Source: Haematococcus lacustris (Eukaryota > Chlorophyta > Chlorophyceae > Chlamydomonadales > Haematococcaceae). From it: a stretch of 64,000 bases of DNA. The notes beneath the pieces are model-generated. The model searched no databases and was not told the origin of the DNA. It worked only from the letters and a program-made list of their open reading frames with translations. This document shows, piece after piece, positions 33,340 through 43,800 of this stretch; within the stretch, counting starts at the first letter, position 1, and the number at the start of each line of letters is the position of its first letter. The translations under genes and the position numbers were made by a program. Where the stretch lies: NCBI GenBank assembly GCA_030144725.1, contig JASKMD010000031.1, positions 1,386,227 through 1,450,226 of the forward strand, written 5' to 3'.

Positions 33340-35280
33340 ATGGCTGCAGCCGTGGCTGAAAGCTACCGGGAGCAGGAGCAGCTGGTGTTTGAGCAGCTGA
33401 GCGGGCTGGTGCGCGACGCGGCCTACTTCAAGTCCTACGTGGCGGCGGGCATGCTGGTGGTGAAGGACACCCTGGTGGTGGGTGGCACAGGGTGTGGGTG
33501 GGGGTGTGGGGGGGGGGAGGAAGCTGGGTAGTAGCTGGGCTGGCTGGTGGGAGTGTGCAGTGTGTGTGGTGGTGGGGGGGGGAGGGTCCTGTGTGCATGG
33601 CTGGGGGGTACATGCGTATGCCCCTCCTCCACAGAGCTCTGCCCCCCCCCACCCCCCCTCCCCCCCTCCTCCCCCCCCTGCTGCTGCTGCTGCTGGTCAG
33701 GCTACACTGGCTGGCCTGGGCCCTGCCAAGCGCCCCCTGCCTGGCTTCAGTGACCGCGAGGCTGAGGATGAGGAGGGGGCGTACGGCCGCTATGCTGCGC
33801 TCAACGACCTCATCGAGGACCTGCCCCCGGTGAGGCCTGGGGGGGTGGCGTAGTGGCAGCAGGGGGCGAGGGTCAGGGGGGAGCAGGGGGGGGGGTTAGC
33901 AGGCGGGGGGGGAGGCGGGGTCAGGGCACTGCAAGGGGGGCGATGGGGGGGGGAGGCTAGGGGTGATGGCAGACTGGTGTTGGGGGGGGGGGCATAGCAG
34001 GGAGTTGGCGGGGGAGGAGCAGGACCCGGGGGGTGCAGGGAGGCAGTGAGGCAGTATGAGGGGCTGGGCATGGGGTCATGAGGTCATGAGATCAAGAGGG
34101 GTGCCTGCCTCTGTAGCCCCTGGGTCGGCCCCTGCCCTGCTGGCACCCTCCTTAACAAAATGCCTGCAGGGCATCTCCTCGGCAGCTGGCCCTGCTGCTG
34201 CTGGTACTACCCCTGCTGCTGTTGCTGCTGTGGCGGTGCTGCAGACGGTGAAGCAGGGCGGCCGCTCCCAGCCAACAGGCCTAGGGCCATTTGGAGCCAT
34301 GACCAACTCGTCACAAATCCGCCCCACCCGCCTGACTGCCCAGCCCCTGCAGGCAAGCCTTAGATATCCGGCCCATGGCCCAGCCGCCACCCTGTCCTCC
34401 ACGCCTCAGATAGGCCATGCTCATGCCTGCTTGCTTGCCGTTCTGAACCAATGTACTGCCACACATGTACTGCCCCCGCCCCCGCCCCCACCCCCGCCCC
34501 CACCCTTGACTCCCCTGGCCCCCTCTTCACCCTCCCCCCCTGGCCCTGCAGGTGGCGGCTGACGACCTGTCAGGCCCTGAGGCACGCATGGCCCCTGTGC
34601 CCTCAGTGGCCAGGTCAGCCGCCGCCATCCCCACGGACCGCCTGGCCATGGCCCTGGGCGCCGGCTCTGGCCCGCTGCCGACCACTCAGAGCGCAGGAGG
34701 CGAGTTTGGGCCCAAGCACCCGCAGGAGAGCTTCGCAGGTGAGGGGGGGGGGCGGCGGTTGGTTCTGTTAGATAGCCCAACTGCCCACCCGGCCTCCCGC
34801 CTGCCCGCGCTGCAGCCCGCCGTGCACCCTCCACCAACCTCTACCGCCCTGCTGGCCTGCCTGTCCCCCTGGCTGCCTGATGAGGAAGGCGTTAGGGGGT
34901 GATCCAAGGCATTGGTGCATGGCCAGGGAAAGAAAAGACAGGAGGAGGGGCTGGCTGTGCTGGATCTGACGGGCCTGGGGCGCCCACACCTGGCTGCAGG
35001 GCTGGCCATGGGGGCTATCCCGGAGGTGGGAGCTAGGTCTGGCTCAGGTGAGGCTGCTGCTGCTGCCCCTGCTGCCCCTGCTGCCGCCACTGCACTGCTC
35101 GTTGAGGCGCCCAAGAGTGTCAGAAAGCGTGCCCCCCTCCCCCTTGCCTGCTCCCTTCCCAACTCCTGTCGTTCGCGCCCCCTGTTGCCCCTTTGATGTG
35201 AGCGGGCCTGGCAGCTGTGGCTGCATGCAGGCGTTGGTCCAGCCTTCTCCGCCATGAGGGCCGAGGTTGCCAACACCTAG
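33340..35280 (+). CDS. Uncharacterised 244-residue protein, six exons
   Basis: Exons 33340-33477, 33701-33829, 34170-34352, 34552-34738, 35000-35047, 35231-35280 (stop TAG); 735 bp, all phases consistent. Intron 3 has a GC donor (CAG/GCAAGC); the rest are GT-AG. The ATG follows an in-frame TGA at 33322. The first exon encodes a probable helical segment (AESYREQEQLVFEQLSGLVR, then AAYFKSYVAAG). Exon 2 has PLPGFSDREAEDEEGAYGRY and exon 3 an Ala-rich linker then QTVKQGGRSQPTGLGPFGAM. Exon 4 has NSS...-type Ser/Pro sequence ending GPKHPQESFAG, and the C-terminus is FSAMRAEVANT. I do not recognise the family and infer no function. It is divergent from the Q-rich gene across the gap. Confidence 0.75.
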
Positions 35281-36255
35281 GCCCACACCCCCTGTGGTGA
35301 CCTGTGATGTCACACCACCAGCTGACTCAGCCCAGAGCCGCCCACAGCCCACTGTCAAGCATCCCTTGTACCTAGGGAAGGGGGTGGGAGCAGGCCGTGC
35401 CCTGACCCAGGCTGCAGCTCCTCGTGCATGTCGGTTCTGCCGGAGTAGTCTTTTTCTTCTTCGTCGTCGTCTGCTGCGTCGTCCATCATCACCCGTCAAG
35501 CTGCTGGCCCAAGACCCTCAACAGTACCTTTGCAGAATATCCCAGCCCCCTTCAAGGGGAGGGCTGCCAAGCAGCCTGACGGCCAACGGCTTGGCCAGTG
35601 TACATAAAGTCTGGCGACTGGCACCGACACCCGCATGAGAGCAGTTGTTGACCCATTCCACTTCCGGCATACCCCAAGCTTGCATGTGCCTCCCCCCTTG
35701 GCCCCTTGCCCTCTAGCTAAACCAGTGGTGGGGCAGCCAGCTGATGGGTGGGTTTACACCGTTGCAGCCGTTACGGACATCCTAGCAGAGAGCACCACGT
35801 GGGCAAAGTTTTAGCCCAAACGGCCAAAGTCGGTCTGAGGGCCTGGCTGCTAATTCCTACGAGTGAAGGTCGACTCGACTCTCGACGTGTGTCTGTGCTG
35901 AGATGTGTGACAAAGAGCTATTCGTATTTTATGTATTGGCCGGTAGTGTGTGCGTTTGTGTTCAAGGATTGCATTCTCTGCGTGCAGCCACTAGAGCCAA
36001 CCTTGGTGAATTGTACAATTGCAGGGGTGTACAATATATGCTCTTTAGTTCATATATGTAGGGCTGTGACTACGAAGAGACGAAAAGACTAGACTGTTGA
36101 CGGACAGACGGAAGATGGATTGTCTTTTGGTAGGCTACGGCACCCAAACCGTAGGTCAGGGTAGAACGGGCGTTCGGACCGAGCAGCTCGGGCAGAGTGA
36201 GGAAAGGTGACCTTCTCGTTCTGCATCCTCTAGTTGCCTGGCCCAGTGGAGGCGA
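35281..36255. other. Intergenic between convergent genes
   Basis: Holds the 3' flanks of the 244-residue gene (plus) and the DUF4079 gene (minus). On the minus strand a TGTAA, the usual green-algal polyadenylation signal, lies at about 35755-35751, roughly 500 bases past the DUF4079 stop. No gene seen. Confidence 0.5.
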
Positions 36256-38025
36256 TCAGATGGACAAGCCTAGCTGGATTCCCTGAACTGCGTGGACGGC
36301 GAACAACGCCAAGATGGCGGTCCCTAAGTACGCGTGCGCCGTCCTTGCTGCCGCCCCGCCCGACGCAAAGACAGTCGGCAGCGACGCCTGCACTGCCAAG
36401 AGGCCCAAGCCCAGCAGCCCAGACACGGCGTGTCCAGACTCAAAGATGGGCCGTCCCTGCATCATCAAGCTCAACACGCCGCCCGCTGCGCCCTGCACAC
36501 GAGGCACCGTGTCAGTTGGCAGGTGTGAGGTGGTTGCTTCCGCACATTGGAGGAGTCGCGGCGCGCGGGACTTGTCTCGTTGTTGCGGCGTGAGCATATG
36601 CAAGCTGGCAGTCAAGATGTTCTCTCACGACGCACACGCACCGCAGCAAAGAAGAACGTCATGCCGGCTGCCAGCTTCGGGTGCATGTCTTTAGCGGTCT
36701 GCAAGGCCGCACCTCCGCTTGAGTTGCGGATCTGCCAGCCCAAGTATCCTGAACGTGGGCAAACGGAACAGGCAACAGGCAGTCAAGCACTGCACAGGCA
36801 GCTACGCCCTACCACCCCTTTACATGTCAGGTCAACAAAACTTATTCAACAAGGAACAACATGTCGACCTGTGGATAATCTCACTCAGCTACTACAAACA
36901 CGTTGTAGCATCCTCGGTCGCACCCTTGATGACTGCAAACCCCACATCGATGGCACGTTCCTGGGGCAACCCCCCTGACCACTGGGCATCATCATCGCCG
37001 TCAGAGCATTGCCCTGATGCTGAGTAGTGACTTCTGCAACCAAGCGCTCCCCCTTGTAATGTATGGCACCAACAGTGCCTGGTTGTCAAGTCAGATGCTG
37101 AGTAGCGTTTGGGGCCCAGCTGTGGCTCACCTGCACCGTAGCCCCCCATGGCTAAGAGCACCACCTGCACAATTAAGGCGGTTCAGGCTTGAGACGATCA
37201 GGCATGGGCGCAGCCCCACCATCACCGTCACTGGCATCAGTGGTGGAGGAGGTCTACGGCACAACAGCCCGGGAGGGTGGCTGGGCAGGTTAGGCTGGCT
37301 GCTGAGTGCTGCTGTAAGTGCTGGTCAGGCTGGCCTTATGTCAGCTGCCACCAACCACCATCTACTGTAGGAGCAGCAGGGTTTGCCAGGACTTTGCTGT
37401 GACTCAGGGGGATGTGGGGCCCACCATCATGTTGCCAGGGTGTCCTGCACATCCCAGCAGCAGCAGCAGCAGTGTGTCATGTGGCAATGCGTGGCGAGGG
37501 CGACACTGCTGGGTAGGGCAGAGTGGAGTGCAGAACGTGCGGTCTGGTAGCGCAGACCTTGAGTGCAGATCGTTCGCAACACAAGGCAAGGCAAGGATGC
37601 TCAGCTGCAGCGCAGAGCTGGGGGTGGAGGCTGTGACGGCAGTGCTCACCCCAGTGTACCAAAGCTTCTGGAAGGTTTAGGGCAGAAAAAGTGTCGGCCT
37701 GCAGAGGCAAGGCGGTGCGTTGCTCATGGCGGGTGCGCGGGAGCAACCGTAGCCGCAGGTTCCTGCGCAAGCCCACCTGCGGCTGCAATGCCTCCCGTAC
37801 GCTCTGAACCACCTCAACTGCAGCGCGAAGGCACGGTGTGCATTGGCTTTTGTGTATGTGTGCGCGCGCCCTGGCCGTATGGAAAAAGGAGTACTGCATT
37901 GCACGGTTACCAGGGAGCACGGCATTGCATCGTCCAGCACCGCGGCTGTTGATGCGGGGAGCTGTCGGGCATCGCGGTTTCAACCTAGGGGCAAAAGGAG
38001 CGGTGCTGGCGAATGCTTTGAGCAT
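36256..38025 (-). CDS. DUF4079 family plastid membrane protein (200 aa)
   Basis: Seven exons, minus strand: 38025-37911, 37817-37777, 37698-37650, 37444-37425, 37164-37131, 36748-36642, 36492-36256; 603 bp, all phases consistent. The fourth exon is only 20 bases. The first about 38 residues (MLKAFASTAPFAPRLKPRCP...) are Ser/Ala/Arg-rich like a chloroplast transit peptide. The mature part follows the DUF4079 pattern of cyanobacteria and plants: LPEALVHWG-HPGNMM-VVLLAMGGYG, GYLGWQIR, DMHPKLAAGMTFFF, LMMQGRPIFES. Two hydrophobic spans (LLGLGLLAVQASLP and AYLGTAILALFAVHAVQG) close the protein. The family is a multi-pass membrane protein whose biochemical role is not established; a thylakoid or envelope location is inferred. 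Family assignment rests on recall of the pattern. Confidence 0.88.
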
Positions 38026-39065
38026 CTTGTACTCTCAATTGGCTCAGTAGGTGTCCAAGTGGCCAATGCGCTACTGGTCCTCCCAACCGCGCAGCCATCA
38101 GAGCTTGCACATGAGAAGTCCTTGCAGTGAAGTTTGTGGTGTTTTGGGAGCGTGCGGCTCAAGCCATAACTTCATAAGTTTCAGTATGGGCTTCACTTGG
38201 GGTGTGCCCAAGAGGTGGTCGAGATCCTGTAAACTTACAGTCATGGAGGGGTGGGGGTGTTTAAGCAGGCACTACTTATGTTTGAAGATCGAGTGCTAGA
38301 GGTGTAGCAATACCACCGTACCAGCCTTCAGCAAAGCTGACAAACTCAGTTCACTGACACGCCCGGTTGGCGCGCAGCACCGCCGCTGGCCGGCTGCACG
38401 TGTCCGCACATCTTCGGTCCGGCACGGATGAAGCAAACGCCGCCTTGCTGCACACGGATTGTTCTCGCTAGTGCGTGGGGGTTGGAAAGGGCGCCGTGGA
38501 AGCCGTTTTTGGGACCCCTCTTCCCTTACTAGGGCCTCCAGTTGAGTCGGACCAGTAAGGACCACTAGGGACCAATAGCGGGACTACCCAAGGTTGTGTT
38601 GAGGGGCGAATGCATGGGATGATTGAATAGAGTAATAACTTAAACAATCATTGCAGCCCCTGCCAATGAGGTAACTGTGAGATAATTGCCAGCCCAGGCC
38701 AACAAACATCAGTGACTTCCGCGCAAAGCAGCACAAAGCACTACAACGCCTCAATTGTAACGCCCAATGTAACCTACTCAGCGGAAGCCCTGGCAGCGGA
38801 AGCCTTGGCTGAGCTCTCTTCGGCTATTGGCTGATCCGGCCAAGGGCTGGGAGGAAGCCAAGGGGGGGGCACGCTGGGCTGGGCTAGTGGGTGGTGGGAG
38901 GTTGGGAGGAGGTAGCTCGGGAAAGGAGGGCCTGACTGGACCCCAGCTGGACCCGCAGCCCCCGCAGCCCCCACAGCCCTCACCCCCTGTTGGAGCTGCT
39001 ACGCTCCCCCCACCCCACCCCACCCAGCCCAGGCCCCACGACCCTCCCCTACCCCTCCCAACGCC
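38026..39065. other. Intergenic, no gene recognised
   Basis: Upstream flank of the DUF4079 gene and downstream flank of the hydrolase gene. A short direct duplication AGCGGAAGCC(CT/TT)GG occurs at 38780-38805. No coding signal except the C-rich start of the hydrolase tail. Confidence 0.5.
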
Positions 39066-40849
39066 TCAGGTGGCCGGCTGCCGGCCCGCCTCCAGCGCAG
39101 TGTTGGCCGACGCTATCATGGACCTCAGGGACGCAGCCACCTGCTCCAGGCCCCCAGCACCCCCCACGCCCTCAGCCTCCCCCGCCTCCTCCTCCCACCG
39201 CCACCCCTTCCCCGGGGCTGACACATAACTCGACAGCGGCTGAGGCGGCGGGGTCCCTACCCCACTGCCTGCCCCTGGCTGCCCCTGTGAGGGGCTGCTG
39301 TCGTGGGGGGGGGGGCTCGGGCTCAGGCCCCCCCTGCTGCCCCCCTGCTGCTCCTTCAGTCCCGCCAGGCCCCCCCTCTGCTTGACCTCAGCCTCCCCAC
39401 CTGCTGCTGCCGCCCCCCCAACCTTGCCCAGCCGCTCCCCGCTGCCCCTCAGCCTGCTCTCACGCAACCCCTCCCCCTGGTCCCCTGACCCGTCACCCCC
39501 CCCCGGGGCCAGGAGCGAGGGTGTGATGCCTTCCCGTATCGTATGCCGCCGCCGCACCACCCCCACCCCATGCAACTCACTGCCCGCTGCAGCCACATCC
39601 GCCACAGATCTGCCCGGTGAGCTCTGCTCTGCTGCCTCCCCCGCCCTCCCCACCCCCTGCCCCCCCGCCACCCCCCCCGCATGGCCCAGCCCTGGCCCCG
39701 GCAAGGGCATGAGGGCACCCGCGGCCCCGCTGCCCCCCGCCTTGTCAGCTACAGGACTGATCTCACCGCATAGGGGTGGAGGGCGGTGCACCGCCACGGT
39801 CCTGGTGCGGGCCACAGCCTGGGGCGACCAGGTGGCCGTGGCCCCCAGCCTGGAGGCACCTGGGGGTGAGCAAGCAGAGGGGGGCAGCGGCGGCCGGGCC
39901 ACCGAGGGGGGGCCTGCGCCTGGGGCTGCGGGCTGCCGGGCACTGCCGGACGCTGATGATGACGGGCTGCTGCCGGTAAGGGGGCGGGGGAGGCGGTCAG
40001 GCGGCCCCGGTGTGGAGGAGAATGACAGGGCCAGGGGGTGGCTGGCCAGGGGGCCGCGCGGGGGGGAGTGCAGGGCGTGCAGGGCGTGCAGGGGGGCTAG
40101 GGCCTGCACGGTGGTCTTGCGCCGCGAGACGTAGGGCTGCACCGCCTCCTCGCGTGCCAGCACCAGCACCTGCTCCACCACCTCCCCCTGAACACACGCA
40201 CCCACAGGGGCAGTTGGTGAGAGGGTGAGGTGGCTGCCCTGCACATGGATCTCAGATCAGCAACGGACCAGGGCAGTAGCAGGCTCATGGTTTGGATGTG
40301 TCCCATATAGCAGATATGGCACAGACAGCACGCCAGCAGCCCCCTGCCAGGCAGCCAGCTGCCGGTCCATCGCCCATCACTACACAGCCTGCCTGCGCAG
40401 CCGACCCCACTGCCAGGCAGCCAGCCCACCCCCCTCACCCCTCTGGCCCCTCCTGCTTCCCCCTTCCCCGCCACCCCATGTGGCCAGCACCTGCCAAGCC
40501 ATGTTGAACAGGAAGCCCGCATGGCTGGCGGTGGGGTGCCACAGGATCCTTGCATGGGCCCCCCGGCTGGCTGCTGACGCCTCGGCCACCGCCTGGGACA
40601 AGGTGGCATAGGGGCTGACGCCCCCCCTGCTGCTGCTGCTGCTGCTGCTGTCTTGCGCAGGCATGTGGCCAGGCCCGCCTCCAGCCTGGGGGGGCGAGGG
40701 GGAGGGGGGAGGCGGCAGGCGCATGGGGTGGGGCTCCCTAGTGATGCCCACGTAGCCGCCTGACACCACCTGACGCACCTGCAGCCCGCAAGCAGCAGCA
40801 GGGGGGGGGCAGCAGCAGCGGCAGCAGCAGCAGGGCAGGAGGGGGGCAT

Positions 40850-40882
<33 letters not shown>

Positions 40883-43800
40883 CAGCAGGAAGGGCAGAAG
40901 GGGGGAGCAGCAGCAGCAGCAGCAGCAGCGGCGGCTTGGGCTGTTTGTTGGGCTAGGGTGGTGCAGCAGGGCGGGTGCCGCCCCCCTCTCCCCTCCCCGC
41001 CCCTGGACCCACCTCCTCAGCGTGCAGCAGCTCATCCCTGCCCGCCAGCACCACCAGGCAGCGGGGGGGCAGCTCCTCAGGCCACAGGTTGACGTCAGTC
41101 CTGCACAGCAGACCAGGCCAGGCCAGGGGGGGAGGGGAGGGGAGGGGAGGGGTCGGTGCTGCCCAGGTACACCAAGCCACACCCCATGTGGCAGAGCAGT
41201 GTGTGGCGCTTCATCGCCCGCATCCAGCATGGCAGCATCGACGCATCCAGTCGAAAGGGTCAGTGAGGGCCAGTGTGCCGCTCAACGCTGACAGGCAAAG
41301 GGCGTGTGCCATGTCATGGTGATGACGAAGACGATGCCGAAGCTGACGACACAGGCCAGGCAGGGGCGGCCAGCAGGGCTGCTCAGGCTGACCAGGGCTC
41401 CCCTCCTTCTCCCCTCCCCACCTTCTCCCCCTCCCCTCCTTCTCCCCTCCCCTCCTTCTCCCCCTCCCCTCCTTCTCCCCCTCCCCTCCCCTGCTTGCCT
41501 CAGTGCAGGGGCTTTCCGTCAAGGGTGTGATGGCTGTCAGCCCCCCCCTGGCTGTGACAATGCAACGGCCAACCCTGCCCCGCCCCGCCCCCTCCTTGAC
41601 CTTTTCTCTTGAGGGGTGTACGGGCACAGCCCAGTGCTGGAACCTGCTGCTGCTGCCTCTGCCCCTGCTGGCTGCTGCCCCCTCCCCCCCCTCCCTCTCC
41701 CCCCCCATGTGCGCCCCTCCCCTGACAAGAGTGTCCTGCCCCCCCTGCCACCCCCCCCCCCTTGGCAGCCTCCTATGACCCGGCCTGAGCCCTGCCCCCC
41801 TGCCCCCCTGCCCCCCTGCCCCCCTGCCCCCCTGCCCCCCTGCCCCCCTGCCCCCCTGCCCCCCTGGCTCCCCTGCCCCCCTGCCCTGCCCCCCTGCCCC
41901 CACCAGTAGAAGCCGCGGCAGAATGTGGCGGCTGCATGCACGTCCCTTGCCACAAAGTGGATGAACGCCGCCTTCAGCGCTGCCAGCAGGCCCTTGGCCT
42001 TGAAGGCGGACCAGGGCGTACGGTAAACAAAGGAGTGGAGCAAACTGGGCAGGAACATGCCTGGGGGGGCAGCAGGGGGGGCAGGGCAGGGGTGGGGCGG
42101 GCAGGGGGAAGCAGGATAAGAAAGTCAGCACGGGTCAGCGAGGGCAAAGGGGGGAGCAGGGGCAGCAGGGTGATGGAGGCAGCAGGGGGCGGCATCGCAA
42201 GGGGGTGAGGTTGGCCGGGGAGGTCAATGCTGGGGTTGGGGTTGGTGAGGAGGAGTTGGTCAGGGGTCAGGGGCCAGGGTTAAGGAAAGGGTTTGGGCGG
42301 CCTGGGTTGGGGTCGGGGTCAGGGTCAGGGGCCGGGGTCAGGGGGGTCAGGGGAGCAGGAGCGGGTCAGGGTCGCACCAAAGCAGACTGGGTCAATGAGT
42401 GCCAGGCTGCGCACAGCCCTGGGGCCGTGGGCCTGCACCAGGCGTGATGCCACGAAGGTGCCGTAGGAGTGCGCCACCACACAGGCCTGCGAGGAGCAGG
42501 AGGGCGGGGGAGGCACGGGGGTGGCAGCGGGGAGGGGGGCACGCAGCCAGGCACGGGCGGCAGGGTGCAGCAGCACCAGGGCCAGGCCAGTCTGCAAGGC
42601 ACGGTGGCGTGAGGGGGCAGAGGGGGGGGGGGGGGCAGTGAAGCAGGAGGGTGGGGTGGGGGGCCAGGGGGTCAGGGGGGCCCCCTACCCACCGGGGGCA
42701 GCCGCAGCCGGTCCATCATGGCCACCACCTTGGCTGCCACCTGGCAGGCTGAGGGCACGGTGCGGCACAGGCGCAGGCTGACGTGGCCCACCTCAGGGGC
42801 CAGGAGGGGGCCCCCTGGTGCAGCCAGCTGGCACAGCAGCTGCAGGCGGCGCCACCACCACCACAGGGCAGGGCCAGGCAGCGTTGCTGCAACAAGCTGT
42901 ACATATGGCAGTGGAGGGGCGAGGGGGACGACGCACAGCTTCCTACAGCCTGCATGCGCCCAGGCCTCGTGTGGCCCACCTCAGGCGCCACCACCACCAC
43001 CACCACACCACCACACCACCACCACAGGGCAAGGCTTGCTGTCAGTCTTGCTGCAACAAGCTGCAAGGGTGCGTACAGCAGGCGGGTCCAGGGAGGGGGG
43101 TAGGGCATAGGGCAGTGGAAGGGCGAGGGGGGCAACGCACAGCTTCCTACAGCCAGCATGCACACTGCTTCCTGCTCCCAGGCCTCGTGCCTTTCTACCC
43201 TGCCTTCACAAACCTACCCGGGCCTCTCACCCCTTGGCCTCCCCCACCCCTCACACTTCGTGCAGCCCTCCCCTGCCCCCCTCCCCTCCCTTTCCTCCTC
43301 CCCCCCCTCCCCCCCTACCCTGGTGGCCTCACCAGCAAGTAGGGCAGCAGGCCCAGCCCCACCCCATGCAGCAGCACCAGGGGCGAGGAGGGCGGCTGGA
43401 GCAGCAGGCCCGGGTCCTGCCCCGCCCCAGCCGCCGTCGCGCCGCCTCCCCCCCCGGCTGTGTGCAGTTGCGGGAGTAGAAGGTGGTGCCCAGGTGGCGG
43501 TGCCGCTTGAAGCCACAGGCAGCCAGGAAGCCCCAGGTCAGGCAGTGCAGCGCCTCTATGGCCAGGTACAGCAGCAGCGGCCTGCACACCGCACCACACC
43601 CAACACACAACAGGTGGGGGGCAGCAGGGGGGCGGCAGCAGGGGGGGACTCACCCCAGCCACACCTCGGGGGGGGGAAGGGGGGGGCTGCACAGCCCGTC
43701 AGCAGCCAGCTGCTCTGCTGAGCCCTCCTGGTCATTGGCCTCAGCAGAGCCCTGATCAGCCCCCTGCCCTGGCACTGCTCTGCTGAGCACTGGTCCTTGG

